NCBI GenBank assembly: GCA_024644015.1
Contig: JAHELV010000001.1
Location: 74,916 to 128,850 of the forward strand
Reading direction: 5' to 3'
DNA from: Nitriliruptorales bacterium
GTDB lineage: Bacteria; Actinomycetota; Nitriliruptoria; Euzebyales; JAHELV01
Length of the DNA: 53,935 nucleotides
Part shown: positions 44,401 through 52,594 of the stretch, one piece after another
Position numbering within the stretch: the stretch's first letter is position 1
Layout: each line of letters starts with the position of its first letter
The notes under the pieces: model-generated
What the model was told of the DNA's origin: nothing
Database searches by the model: none
What the model saw: only the letters and a program-made list of their open reading frames with translations
Translations under genes and position numbers: made by a program

Positions 44401-44630
44401 GTGTGGCCGAGCCGTACCTGCTGCAGGCGTCCGGTCGACATCGCGACGCCGCGCGCTGGTGGTCATCTCGCAGGTGCGGCTACGCCGCCGCGCTGTCGCT
44501 GCTCGACGCCGACGACGTCGACAGCGTCGAGCAGGCGATCAGACTGCTGCGGGGTCTCGGCGCCGGGACGCTCACCCGCAGACACCGCCACCGAGCGGTC
44601 GGCCGGGTCTTCGCAGCTCAGGATCGGTAG
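41427..44630 (+). CDS. Large SARP-type transcriptional regulator with AAA ATPase domain
   Basis: A 1067-residue AfsR-like protein. Residues 1-95 are an OmpR-type winged helix (LYVLGPLEVVSD to NSLRTHVCRVRDAL), 100-245 the BTAD bacterial activator domain (DAYRFEQLV, PFVRPAAVRLEELR, QLMLALYRDGRQAEALAVFRAFR), 270-600 an AAA_16 ATPase with Walker A HGEAGIGKTALV and Walker B LVLEDLHWADEATL, and the rest a TPR-like helical array (about 600-1050). No C-terminal LuxR HTH. These proteins switch on secondary-metabolite or stress gene sets, but none is near, so its target is unknown. ATG 41427 begins the HTH, and GTG 41421 would add two residues. Confidence 0.87.
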   Translation: MQLYVLGPLEVVSDRTVVRVPSRQQRRVLTALSLAPGSVVSTDRLMFALWGDALPRSALNSLRTHVCRVRDALHDREGAIISTCANGYMLRIDRGEIDAYRFEQLVAHGRQARLVDPERAVTSLDAALAMWRGRAYADFADEPFVRPAAVRLEELRRSAIEDRFDALLASGRHVEVTAELGAFADRHPLRERPRAQLMLALYRDGRQAEALAVFRAFRTLLVDELGLQPSATLRSLEHDILLQDPRLEIPLRPATPHASAFPQLAARPSVDVPGRGRLLERDAQFAALEGLLTTVRRSRRGRLVIVHGEAGIGKTALVNRFCDQHRQNLRLLWGACCPLFTPRPLGPLRDVADAVGGALHDVVARTGTKPYDVATALFAELGVAAPTALVLEDLHWADEATLDVVRLLGRRVTELPALVLVTYRDDELDVDHPLRRVLGELVTLPATSQQPLEPLSTSAVCRLAAADGRDGVRIHAVTGGNPLFVAEVLASPGDDVPETILHAVLGRAGRLDHQARALLEAIAVAPPRVEPWLLSAMAGSAADRLDACLASGLVAADSSGIAFRHELARRAIESTIPPHRRTMLHQRALDALSSHPEDRHDLPRLVHHADAAGRVDDVLRIGRGAARQAAERSAHREAAAYYARVLRHGDRLEPLVHAAVLEQYAHACFRTDKGSEAIAAMEQAARLHRRLGDGRAEGNALRALSGFLWSPGRTVQAMASARRAVRLLEQQPASADLGMACNAVGRLALHSEDIARVLQWSGRARDIAETIGDVLIDVQARTNLATIAGLAGDSTARAQFDDCLRTADAAGLREEVSHVLLMRAVCALRRHDYDTAIYSLARAETLSRDLGHERTLFSVRAYQSVAALDVGDWCRAAEFADLVIRHPRTSTIPRILALTVSALIAGRTGSDDPLPALDEATELAAPTGELERLVPPALARAEIAWTRGRRAAVVEATDEVYRLALERRATWMVGPLSSWRLRAGVRTDLPDGVAEPYLLQASGRHRDAARWWSSRRCGYAAALSLLDADDVDSVEQAIRLLRGLGAGTLTRRHRHRAVGRVFAAQDR

Positions 44631-44815
44631 CTGGGCGGAGGCGGGCGTGACTCGTCTGGTCGCTCCGGGCATCCGCCGGTCGGTCCCGTTGGCCCTTCGG
44701 GCGCCGGCTGTTGCATGCGTGTGTTGGCTGCCGGGGGCTCTTGGACGTCTCGCGGGTGCGGCCGTATCCGGCGCGCCTACTGGACCCTGGACCAGACACC
44801 CATCACACGCCGCGT

Positions 44816-46042
44816 TCAGTCGGCACTATCCGTGTTCGCACCCGGCAGCGGCCTGGTCACTCCCCGCTGCCGACGGGACGCTCGATGAATACGCGAATCG
44901 AGGGGATGGAAAGCGCTCCTCCCGCCGTCTGCGCTGAGGGGCGTCATCGTCGGATACTCCACGACCTCGACGGGCCGATCGAAGTACAACGAACCGGCGG
45001 CCTCCAATTCCTCCTCGGCTTCACGGCGCACCCGGGCAGGCCCGCCGGCGAACAGGTGGTAGCGCAGCGACTCTCCGGGCTCCTCCGACAGCTGCCAGAC
45101 CCCGATGATCCGTCCACGGTGCACCAGGGTGGCAGTGGAGTTGCCGCCCCTGTCGTAGACGAAGTCGGCGAGGCCGGGATGGAGGAACCGGACTCGATCA
45201 CGGTACCCCTGCACGTAGGGGTCCAGCAGGGGAAGCGCTGTGACGTCCGAGCCCGGGTCGGTACCGACCGGGGGGCCGGTGGTCCGATAGAGGGGACCCG
45301 GCCAAGCGTCGACCTCTACCTGTTCGGTGTCGAACGTCGCAAGCGCCGCCCGGCACCTTCCCTTGGTGAGGCCCGTCCACCAGGAGATGTCATCGATGGT
45401 CACAGGGCCGTACGACGTGACATACCGGCGGATCAGCTCCCCGACGGCGGCGTGCTCCTTCCACCGGCCGATGTCCACGTCGGGGAGCACATCGTGCCAG
45501 AGGTGGTACCGGCGCACCGGGGAACGCCAGCTGCGTGGCGGGGCTCCTCCAACGAGCTTGCCGGCGTCACACATCCGGCTCACTACCCCAGGGAGATCCA
45601 CCGACGTGGGCACGCCGAGCGCCCGTCGCAGCGCCCGGGCGGTCAGCGGGCCATCCGCCAGTGCCTCCGTGACGCCCTTTGCCAGCCGTTCGAACTCCCT
45701 CTGCGAGAGGCCCGAGTCTCTCAACCACCGCGAAGCCCACGATTCGGAGAGCCGTCTTGTCGCGGCTGCGGCGACCTCCAGCAGGTCGTGGGGAAACACG
45801 AACAAGGTCAGCCGCATGGCTCGGAAGCGAGCCACCTGCCACCTGTCCCACATCAAGGCATCCAGAGCCATGCGATCGAAACCGGGAAGGCGGGCACGGA
45901 GCGAGAGATAGGGCCCCACCGGACTCGTGTTGTGGAGGCCGACCAGCTCGGCGGCAATCGCCTCGATGGAAGTCCCCGGTCGGGAAAGGGAGTGGTGATG
46001 AGCGGCGTTGGCCAGGGCCTCGGCGGGCGTGAGGGTCCTCAC
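44816..46042 (-). CDS. AlkZ-like winged-helix DNA-binding protein
   Basis: A 408-residue HTH_42 protein, the family of AlkZ and YcaQ DNA glycosylases that remove bulky or crosslinked bases. Three winged-helix-type units are suggested by the helical N-terminal third (SIEAIAAELVGLHNTSP, YLSLRARLPGF), a central wing (RRYHLWHDVLPDVD) and SYGPVTIDDISWWTGL. Where AlkZ has QxQ and YcaQ QxD, this protein has H37-N-T39, so it belongs to an HxT subgroup and its chemistry is uncertain. The GTG start at 46042 has no good Shine-Dalgarno. It overlaps a 28-codon open frame (46039-46125) by GTGA, which could be a leader peptide. Confidence 0.7.
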   Translation of the reverse strand: MRTLTPAEALANAAHHHSLSRPGTSIEAIAAELVGLHNTSPVGPYLSLRARLPGFDRMALDALMWDRWQVARFRAMRLTLFVFPHDLLEVAAAATRRLSESWASRWLRDSGLSQREFERLAKGVTEALADGPLTARALRRALGVPTSVDLPGVVSRMCDAGKLVGGAPPRSWRSPVRRYHLWHDVLPDVDIGRWKEHAAVGELIRRYVTSYGPVTIDDISWWTGLTKGRCRAALATFDTEQVEVDAWPGPLYRTTGPPVGTDPGSDVTALPLLDPYVQGYRDRVRFLHPGLADFVYDRGGNSTATLVHRGRIIGVWQLSEEPGESLRYHLFAGGPARVRREAEEELEAAGSLYFDRPVEVVEYPTMTPLSADGGRSAFHPLDSRIHRASRRQRGVTRPLPGANTDSAD

Positions 46043-46547
46043 GTGCGGGAGGCAACCAAGGCCACGAGGTCCTTCTCGAGAAGGTTGTGACCGATCTCGT
46101 CGGTCCTCCGGTGCGTCCTGAGCATACCTACGACGAACGATCGCGCCGAACATGCTGGGCACGTCGCCAGCGATGCGGTTGGTAGGGGCGGTGGCGCTCC
46201 ACACTGCTGTGCGGTGACGGTCGGTTGGTCCGCCGCGGTAGGGCGGTCGCGCATCTTGAACCGACGCTCACGCCCGCTTGCTGGTCGCGACCCGTGGGGC
46301 CGGTCGACCACGCGCAGCACATGACCTGATCATCGCGGCTACGGCGGTCGCTGGCGGCCGTGTCGTTGTGACAGTTGATCCTACGGGCTTCGAAGACCTG
46401 CCTGGCGTCGACGTGCGTCACCACGGCTAGCGACACGGCATCCGGGATCTGCGAGGGTCGGCGGCGGCTCGTCTGGGCGCCGCCCGAGGAGCAGGGGAGG
46501 ATCCGCGCTGGCCAGTCGTGTGGGGCCGGAGTTCCAGACCGGACTGG
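46043..46547. other. 505-base stretch without a convincing gene
   Basis: Several short frames occur, but none has a recognisable domain. The minus-strand frame 46039-46125 (MLRTHRRTDEIGHNLL start, 28 codons) could be a leader peptide for the AlkZ-like gene. I see no RNA gene or insertion-sequence ends. The segment probably contains the AlkZ promoter. Confidence 0.4.
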
Positions 46548-46551
46548 TCAG
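46508..46551 (-). terminator. Possible terminator of the epimerase gene
   Basis: Ten-base arms CTGGCCAGTC and GACTGGTCAG (one G-T pair) flank a 24-base loop and overlap the epimerase stop codon. No T-run, so termination would be weak. Confidence 0.3.
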
Positions 46552-47420
46552 GACTCAGCAGAACCCCAGATGCTCTGTTGTGTCCTGGTGATGTGGGCGA
46601 GACTGGCTCCGGCGAATTGTTGGGGGTTGGTGCGGTCGTGGGTCCAGGTTGCGGTGATGGCCTGGATCGTGGCATCTGTGTTGAGGAACGCTTCGATGAC
46701 GAGTGGGCCGCTGAAGTTGGTGGCGTAGAGGGCGGCGAAGATGTCGTGGAACGGGGTGTGTCCCTGGCCGATGATGCCCCGATGGGATTCAGCCAGGTGG
46801 ACGTACCCGAGGCGGGGCCCGAGGCGGTGGATCGGTTCGCTGAAGGAGCTTTCCTCGATGTTCATGTGGTAGGTGTCGAGGTGAGCGTAGACATTGGAGG
46901 CGTCAATCCGGTCGAGAAGGTCAATCGCCTGGTTGGCGGTGTTGACGAGGTATGTCTCGTAGCGGTTGATGATCTCGATTCCGAGCTTGATGCCTCGGTC
47001 GGCCGCGTGGCTCGCTGCTTGGTGGAGGACGCGGGCAACGGTATCGAGTTCGTGGTCGGTGGGTGGGGCACCGGTGTTGGTGCCGAGGCTGCCGTAGAGT
47101 GCGCCAGTGAGCCACTGGGAGCCGAGGTCTGCAGCGACGTCGATGGCGCCGGTCAGGAAGGCCACGGCCTTGTCCGGTGCCTGCGGAAGGTGGGCGTTGG
47201 CGGGGAGTCCGAGTGAGCAGGTGCAGCTGAGACCGGTGTCGTCAAGGACGCGGATGGTGTCAGCGATGTCGACGATGGTGGGGTCGAGGAGCGGGATCTC
47301 GACGAAGTCGAACCCGGCGGCCGCAGTCTGGGTCGCGGCGCGTCGGGCTCCTCGGCGGTCCCAACGGGGGGTCCAGATGAAGGTGTGGGCTCCCACTGGT
47401 AGCAATGCTGTGGCGTTCAT
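46548..47420 (-). CDS. D-tagatose/D-psicose 3-epimerase-type sugar isomerase
   Basis: A 290-residue TIM barrel of the xylose isomerase-like superfamily. Metal and substrate residues of the ketose 3-epimerase group are present: GIEIINRYETYLVN (Glu), YAHLDTYHMNIEE (Asp, His), VHLAESHRG and VIEAF (Glu). This closely follows D-tagatose 3-epimerase or D-psicose (allulose) 3-epimerase, which invert C3 of free ketoses. Start ATG 47420 overlaps the regulator stop as ATGA, so the two are coupled. Partner genes across the divergent promoter encode a FrcBCA-type importer and FGGY kinase. The actual sugar is unknown. Lower GC than the window average in a hand-counted sample. Confidence 0.82.
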   Translation of the reverse strand: MNATALLPVGAHTFIWTPRWDRRGARRAATQTAAAGFDFVEIPLLDPTIVDIADTIRVLDDTGLSCTCSLGLPANAHLPQAPDKAVAFLTGAIDVAADLGSQWLTGALYGSLGTNTGAPPTDHELDTVARVLHQAASHAADRGIKLGIEIINRYETYLVNTANQAIDLLDRIDASNVYAHLDTYHMNIEESSFSEPIHRLGPRLGYVHLAESHRGIIGQGHTPFHDIFAALYATNFSGPLVIEAFLNTDATIQAITATWTHDRTNPQQFAGASLAHITRTQQSIWGSAES

Positions 47421-48610
47421 CTCGTCGAGTGCCTGCTGTGATCGGGGATGACCGGTAGACAGTCCGTTTGCGGTGCGGGCCAGAGTCTGTCGACAACGAG
47501 TTCGGCGGCGCCGACAATTCCAGCGTCGGCGCCGAGTTGACTTGGTTCGACCGCGAGGTGGCGGGTTGCCAGAGCGAGGGGCCGGCTGTGCACCTCGGCC
47601 CGGACGGAGGCGAGGATCAGTGGTTCGATTCCCAGATCGCCCCCGAGAACGATCACATCGGGGTTGGCGAAGCTGACGACCCCGGCGAGCACCGAGCCGA
47701 TGTGGGTGCCGGCGGCGCGGACGATGGCCTTTGCCTGAGCGTCGCCGGTGTGGACCAGCGCGACCACGGCTCGTGCCGTGTCCGTTCTGCGGCCGAGAGC
47801 TGAGAGCTGGGTGGCCAGTGCGGCCCCACCGGCGACTGCCTCGAGGCACCCGTTGCGGCCGCAGCGGCAGAGCCGGTCAGTGAATCCATCCAGTTGGATG
47901 TGGCCGATGTCGCCGGCGGCGCCGTGGGCCCCTCGGTAGAGCCGACCGTGGACGATGGTTCCGCAGCCGATACCGGTGCCGACCTTGACGAAGACAAGAG
48001 AGCGGGCCTGTGGCCAGCATCGTCGGTGTTCGCCGACCGCCATGAGGTTGACGTCCTTCTCGACGTAGGTCGTGGTCGAGACCTCGGATTCGACAGCTTG
48101 GGCGACGGGGTAGGCGTTCCAGGCCGAGAGGATCGGAGGGTCGCTCGGCAGCCCGGTCTCGGCGTCTATCGGTGCCGGTAGCCCGAACCCGATGGCGAGC
48201 GGTGGGGTCTCGGCCTCGGCCATCAACGCGGTGATGATCTTGTGTATGGCGGGGAGGGTTCGTTCCGGTCCGGCGGTCAGGTCGAGCTCGAGATCAGTTG
48301 GGGGTTGGAGAGGGTTGCCGAGGAGGTCGACGACGGCCAGACGGGAGTGGGTGATGCCGAGGTCGGCGACCACCAGCGACCCAGCGTGGGGGTTGAACCG
48401 GAATCGTTCGGGTGGTCGGCCCCCGGTGGATGGGGCTTCGCTGGTGATGAGCAGCTCGGACTCCAGCAGCGCGTCAACCCGCCGGGTGACGGTTGACCGG
48501 GCCCAGCCGGTCGCTTCGCCGAGGCTGGCTCGGGTGTGGCTGCCATGTTCTCGGACGAGGTGGAGAACCAGCCCCTCGCCGGAGCCTTGCTGGGTGGGGC
48601 TGCGGTTCAT
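47417..48610 (-). CDS. ROK-family transcriptional regulator
   Basis: A 397-residue NagC/XylR-type protein. An N-terminal winged helix (about 10-65: TRASLGEATGWARSTVTRRVDAL) binds DNA, then a sugar-kinase-like ROK domain with VVADLGITHSRLAVVDLLG (ATP-loop relic), VKVGTGIGCGTIV, GHIQLDG and the zinc site CRCGRNGCLEA. It most likely represses the divergent xylulokinase/ABC genes and its own operon until a sugar binds. It starts with ATG 48610 and is co-translated with the epimerase gene. Candidate operators lie in the 130-base divergent gap. Confidence 0.88.
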   Translation of the reverse strand: MNRSPTQQGSGEGLVLHLVREHGSHTRASLGEATGWARSTVTRRVDALLESELLITSEAPSTGGRPPERFRFNPHAGSLVVADLGITHSRLAVVDLLGNPLQPPTDLELDLTAGPERTLPAIHKIITALMAEAETPPLAIGFGLPAPIDAETGLPSDPPILSAWNAYPVAQAVESEVSTTTYVEKDVNLMAVGEHRRCWPQARSLVFVKVGTGIGCGTIVHGRLYRGAHGAAGDIGHIQLDGFTDRLCRCGRNGCLEAVAGGAALATQLSALGRRTDTARAVVALVHTGDAQAKAIVRAAGTHIGSVLAGVVSFANPDVIVLGGDLGIEPLILASVRAEVHSRPLALATRHLAVEPSQLGADAGIVGAAELVVDRLWPAPQTDCLPVIPDHSRHSTR

Positions 48611-48644
48611 CCTCGTGCGAACCCCTTTGAGAGGATTGGGCTGG

Positions 48645-48670
48645 ACTTCTGAGTACTATGCGGTAGAAGT
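48645..48670. promoter_or_regulatory. Inverted repeat in the ROK / FGGY kinase divergent region
   Basis: ACTTCT (48645-48650) and AGAAGT (48665-48670) form a perfect six-base inverted repeat with 14 bases between. Likely place for regulator binding, not proven. Confidence 0.35.
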
Positions 48671-48671
48671 A

Positions 48672-48700
48672 GTGACTAGCTTAGCAAAAGTTCGTAGTTC
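48672..48700 (+). promoter_or_regulatory. Predicted promoter of the FGGY kinase gene
   Basis: GTGACT (48672-48677) and TAGTTC (48695-48700) are separated by 17 bases. The heptamer AAGTTCG (48688-48694) abuts the -10 box and recurs in the next promoter. Confidence 0.35.
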
Positions 48701-48740
48701 TCGGGAAGCGGTGATCTGACCGTGACTGTGGGGCGCCGAC

Positions 48741-50183
48741 GTGTATCTCGGGATCGATGTTGGGACCGGCACGATGAAGGCGGCCGTCATCGATGGCGAT
48801 GGCAGCTTGATCGCTCTGGCCGAGGACTCCTACGGCCCGCCACCTGTCACGGCGGCGAACGCTGACTTCGATCCGCGACGCTGGTTGGACACGTGTCGAA
48901 GCGTTGTCAATCAGGTCACGGCTTCTGTTGGGCGGGCGATCCGTGCAGTGGGAATCGCCGGGCAGATGCACGGCGTCGTGCTCATCGACGGCCACGGTCG
49001 GCCGCTGCGAGATGCGGTGTTGTGGCCGGATCAGCGGGCCGCCGATGTCCTGGAGGACTTCGTCCACTTCAACGATCTCGAGCCGGCGACGCTCGGAAAT
49101 CCGATCGCGGCGGGCATGGCGGGCCCGATCCTTGTGTGGTTGGGTCGACACGAACCGGAGACGTTGAACGCCGCCACGCACGCGGTGCAGCCGAAGGACT
49201 GGCTCCGTTTGCGACTGTGTGGCGCCGAAGCATCCACGGACCCCAGCGATGCCTCGGCGACGCTGCTGTATGACATCGTCGCGGACGGATGGAGCGACAG
49301 CGCCTGCGCCTCGGTGGGCGTGCGGCGCGCCTTGCTCCCGCGCATTCGACCCTCGAGCAGTGTCGCCGCACCGCTCCACCGTTCGGTCGCCGACGACCTG
49401 AACCTCGACCACGGTGTGCCAGTCGTCGTGGGAGCGGGGGACGCTGCCGCCGCCCTGCTCGGTGCAGGGCTGGAGAAGCCGGGGGCGGTTCTGATCAACA
49501 CCGGGACCGGTGCGCAGGTGCTTGCGCCGCTTCCCGCGCCCACGATTGCCGACGCAGCCTCGACAGGTCTCAACCAGTACCGATCCGCGTCGGATCGGAC
49601 GCCGTGGTATGCCATGGCGGCAGTGGTCAACGCGGGCCTTGCCCTCGATTGGGTGCGACGCATCGTCGGCTATGACTGGGACCAGCTCTACGCCACCGCG
49701 CGACTCACGCTCGGTCCGCATATCGGCGAGGATCCGACCTTCCTGCCGTTCCTGAGCCGGGAACGCGATCCAGCGGCCACTGCACTCAGCGGTGGAGCCT
49801 GGACCGGCCTGCGTGTGGGGCACGATCGCGACGCGCTGGCCCGCAGCGCCGTTCGGGGCGTCGCGTTCTATCTTGGGCTTCGGGCCAGTGCCCTGCTCGG
49901 GCGCACCGAGACGTCGACCGTCGTCTTGGCTGGTGGAGCGGTCAGGCACCGGGCGTGGGTCGAGCTGATGGCCGACATCCTCGGCCAGCAGGTTGCCGTG
50001 GCCGCCGACCCGCACCTGACGGTGCGGGGTGCTGCTCGGCTCGCGGCGCGGGGCGTCGGACACGACCTGCCCGAACGCCCGCCCGACCACACAGTCGAGC
50101 CAGGGACCGGCGCCGATGTCGAAGGCCCACTCCGAGCCTTCGCCGCCGCGATGAAGGACCACAACCTCATCGCTTCTGCTTGA
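48741..50183 (+). CDS. xylB: Xylulokinase-type FGGY carbohydrate kinase
   Basis: A 480-residue FGGY kinase. N-terminal phosphate-binding loop GIDVGTGTMKAAVID, the xylulokinase mark GIAGQMHGVVLID, AVLWPDQRAADVL, QPKDWLRLRLCG, PVVVGAGDAAAALLGAG (ATP-binding with Gly and Asp) and VLAGGAVRHRAWVELMADILG near the C terminus. XylB phosphorylates D-xylulose, but relatives act on other ketoses and polyols, so the name is by best family. Start is GTG 48741. Its location between a ROK regulator and the ABC genes suggests it phosphorylates the imported or epimerised sugar. Confidence 0.85.
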   Translation: MYLGIDVGTGTMKAAVIDGDGSLIALAEDSYGPPPVTAANADFDPRRWLDTCRSVVNQVTASVGRAIRAVGIAGQMHGVVLIDGHGRPLRDAVLWPDQRAADVLEDFVHFNDLEPATLGNPIAAGMAGPILVWLGRHEPETLNAATHAVQPKDWLRLRLCGAEASTDPSDASATLLYDIVADGWSDSACASVGVRRALLPRIRPSSSVAAPLHRSVADDLNLDHGVPVVVGAGDAAAALLGAGLEKPGAVLINTGTGAQVLAPLPAPTIADAASTGLNQYRSASDRTPWYAMAAVVNAGLALDWVRRIVGYDWDQLYATARLTLGPHIGEDPTFLPFLSRERDPAATALSGGAWTGLRVGHDRDALARSAVRGVAFYLGLRASALLGRTETSTVVLAGGAVRHRAWVELMADILGQQVAVAADPHLTVRGAARLAARGVGHDLPERPPDHTVEPGTGADVEGPLRAFAAAMKDHNLIASA

Positions 50184-50209
50184 CACGATGCAGAAGTTCG
50201 CCCTAGGCT
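50180..50209 (+). promoter_or_regulatory. Predicted promoter of the sugar-binding protein gene
   Basis: A perfect TTGACA (50180-50185) overlaps the kinase stop codon, and TAGGCT (50204-50209) follows after 18 bases. AAGTTCG (50194-50200) lies in the spacer, as in the kinase promoter, which suggests joint regulation. Confidence 0.5.
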
Positions 50210-50282
50210 GCACATAAGTGTGGGAGGCGACGCGCGTCCATAGGATCTGTGGCCCCTCCCGAGCAGCTCGAGGGAGAGAGAC

Positions 50283-51374
50283 ATGACACGACGTTGGATG
50301 ATGATCGTGGCGATGCTGGCTGGGCTGGCGCTGTTCGCCGCGGCCTGTGGCGGCAGCGCCGACACGTCAGGCGACACATCCGCGGAGGATGGGTCAACGG
50401 AGGAGGCAGCGGCAGATGGGGCGTCGGCAGCGGCCGATGCAGGCGGTGACGGGATCGTCGGGCTCATCACGAAGAACGAAACCAACCCGTTCTTTGTCAA
50501 GATGCGCGAAGGGGCCCAGGCGAAGGCGGACGAACTCGGCGTAGAGCTTCGAGCGTTCGCTGGCGAGGGCGATGACGACAACGCCTCCCAGGTCCAGGCC
50601 CTGGAGGACCTGATCGCGGCCGACGCTACCGGCGTCATGATCACGCCCGCCGACACGATCGCGATCGTTCCCACCGTCGAGAAGGCTCGGGAAGCGGGCT
50701 TGACCGTGATCGCACTCGATACCCCGCTCGACCCACTGGATGCAGCCGACGCAACGTTCGCCACCGACAACTTCCGTGCCGGTGAGCTGATCGGCGAGTG
50801 GGCGGCGGCCACCATCGATGATCCCGACAATGCCAAGATCGCGCTGTTGAACATCAACCCGAACCAGCCGACCGTCGGCGTGCTGCGGAACCAGGGATTC
50901 CTCACCGGATTCGGCATCGACGTCGGCGACCCCAACATGTGGGGCGATGAAGACGACCCGAGGATCGTCGGCCAGGACGTCACCGACGGGAACGAAGAAG
51001 GCGGCCGTTCCGCGATGGAGCGACTGATCGCCATCGATCCCGATATCAACGTCGTCTACACGCTCAACGAGCCAGCGGCCGCTGGCGCGAAGCTGGCACT
51101 CGACGCAGCCGGTCTCGAAGCCCTGATCGTCTCGGTCGACGGGAGCTGTCCCGGGGTCGAGGACGTCGCCGACGGCAACGTCGGGGCGACCGCGATGCAG
51201 TTCCCGCTGCTGATGGCATCGCTTGGCGTCGAGGCCATTGCCACGGGCGAGATCCCACCCAACTCGGAGGGCATCGATTTCTACAACACCGGTGTGGAGC
51301 TGATCACTGACGCTCCGGTCGATGGCGTCGAATCCCAAACCACTGAGTTCGGCCTCGAGAACTGCTGGGGCTAG
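50283..51374 (+). CDS. FrcB-like ABC sugar-binding lipoprotein
   Basis: A 363-residue periplasmic-type binding protein anchored as a lipoprotein: signal with lipobox AAAC at about residue 22 ([11 protein letters not shown]), an acidic linker, then a Peripla_BP_4 fold starting [22 protein letters not shown] and including [51 protein letters not shown] and the ending FGLENCWG, which is like fructose-binding FrcB. It captures a sugar, probably a ketohexose or pentose, for the permease encoded next. ATG 50283 has a GAGGGAGAG site. A 113-base gap with a stable stem-loop follows. Confidence 0.88.
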   Translation: MTRRWMMIVAMLAGLALFAAACGGSADTSGDTSAEDGSTEEAAADGASAAADAGGDGIVGLITKNETNPFFVKMREGAQAKADELGVELRAFAGEGDDDNASQVQALEDLIAADATGVMITPADTIAIVPTVEKAREAGLTVIALDTPLDPLDAADATFATDNFRAGELIGEWAAATIDDPDNAKIALLNINPNQPTVGVLRNQGFLTGFGIDVGDPNMWGDEDDPRIVGQDVTDGNEEGGRSAMERLIAIDPDINVVYTLNEPAAAGAKLALDAAGLEALIVSVDGSCPGVEDVADGNVGATAMQFPLLMASLGVEAIATGEIPPNSEGIDFYNTGVELITDAPVDGVESQTTEFGLENCWG

Positions 51375-51400
51375 CCAGACCCAGCGGCCAGGGCGACACA

Positions 51401-51444
51401 GGTGAGATCGGGTGCGGCCACCCCCTTCCGCATCCGATCACCTG
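51401..51444 (+). promoter_or_regulatory. Stable stem-loop between binding-protein and permease genes
   Basis: Left arm 51401-51418 and right arm 51429-51444 pair along about 16 base pairs (AGGTGA ... TCACCT at the base) with one two-base bulge and one G-U pair, around a ten-base loop. No T-run follows. Typical of a differential-expression hairpin that protects the binding-protein mRNA and lowers permease translation. Confidence 0.6.
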
Positions 51445-51487
51445 GAGGGAGCGGCTGACAGGGGCCTGACAGGAGGCGAGCGCGGCG

Positions 51488-52594
51488 ATGGTGTCCGACG
51501 AGAAGACCACAGACGATCGTGCAGAACGACGTCCTACCGATCAGCTCGCTGCCGCGGAGGGCATCGCCGGCTCCGCAGTGGGTGACGTCGCCTCCTTCGA
51601 GCAGAGTCAGTCACCGCTCGACAGGCTCCAGCGATTCCTCCACAGCAGGCCCCTGGTCAGCCCCTCCGTGGTGCTCCTGTTGGCCTTTCTGTTCTTCAGC
51701 ATCGCTGGTGATCGGTTCTTCACCGCCACCAACACCTCAACCATCCTCGCCCAGGTGATGATCATCGGGACCCTGGGCATCGCCCAGACACTGGTCATCC
51801 TCACCGGCGGCATCGACCTCTCCGTCGGGGCCATCACCTTGTTCGCATCGGTCGTCATGGGGAAGTTGGCGGTCGGGTGGGGCTGGAATCCCTGGCTTGC
51901 CCTGCTGTTCGGTATCGGTATCGGGTTGGCCTGTGGCGCCGCGAACGGGCTCCTCGTCACACGCCTGAAACTCCCCCCCTTCATTGCCACGCTCGGAACG
52001 CTCAGCGTCTTCGGTGCCCTCGCGCAGTGGTTCTCCGAGAACCAGACCCTCCGCAGCACCGACGTCCAGGAGCAGGCGAGCAACCTGCTGTGGTTCGGGA
52101 GAGTCTGGGAACCGCTCAGCGGATTCCGCGTCACGTACGGCGTGGTGTTCATGCTGCTCCTCTACGCCTTCTTCACGTTCGCCCTATCGCGAACCACGTG
52201 GGGCGAGCACGTCTACGCGACCGGGGACGAACCAGAAACCGCCCGTCTGGTCGGTATCAACACCAGCCGGGTCCTCTTGTCGGTCTACGTCGTTGCCGGA
52301 CTCCTCGCCGGGTTGGCTGGATGGCTGTGGATCGGGCGCATCGGCGCGGTGAGCCCGATCCCCATCGTCAACGCCAACCTCGAGAGCATCACCGCCGTGG
52401 TGATCGGCGGCACCAGCCTGTTCGGAGGTCGCGGCCTTGTGCTCGGCACCCTCATCGGTGCCCTCATCGTTGGCGTCTTCGACAGCGGCCTCTCCGTGCT
52501 GGGTTTCGAGCCGCTCTGGCGAGTCTTCGCCATCGGTGTCCTCGTGCTCGTCGCGGTCGCGCTCGACCAGTGGATCCGGAGGGTCGGCAAATGA
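51488..52594 (+). CDS. FrcC/RbsC-type ABC sugar permease
   Basis: A 368-residue permease of the BPD_transp_2 (branched/ribose) family with about ten helices. Conserved parts include LVILTGGIDLSVGAITLFASV, the cytoplasmic loop EAA-like region (GLLVTRLKLPPFIATLGTLSVFG), YATGDEPETARLVGINTSRVLLSVYVVAGLLAGLAG and AVVIGGTSLFGGRGLVLGTLIGALI. An N-terminal extension of about 50 residues is disordered and charged. ATG 51488 has an AGGAGG element 15 bases ahead (somewhat far). It overlaps the ATPase gene as ATGA. The exported sugar specificity rests with the binding protein. Confidence 0.9.
   Translation: MVSDEKTTDDRAERRPTDQLAAAEGIAGSAVGDVASFEQSQSPLDRLQRFLHSRPLVSPSVVLLLAFLFFSIAGDRFFTATNTSTILAQVMIIGTLGIAQTLVILTGGIDLSVGAITLFASVVMGKLAVGWGWNPWLALLFGIGIGLACGAANGLLVTRLKLPPFIATLGTLSVFGALAQWFSENQTLRSTDVQEQASNLLWFGRVWEPLSGFRVTYGVVFMLLLYAFFTFALSRTTWGEHVYATGDEPETARLVGINTSRVLLSVYVVAGLLAGLAGWLWIGRIGAVSPIPIVNANLESITAVVIGGTSLFGGRGLVLGTLIGALIVGVFDSGLSVLGFEPLWRVFAIGVLVLVAVALDQWIRRVGK

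Noticed and set aside
46039-46320. 93-codon minus-strand frame ahead of the AlkZ-like gene
   Set aside because: No recognisable domain. Only the last 28 codons, overlapping the AlkZ-like start by GTGA, could be a leader peptide, and evidence is thin.
51877-52590. In-frame extension upstream of the ABC ATPase
   Set aside because: It overlaps the permease gene in another frame. The ATPase begins at 52591 with an ATGA overlap.
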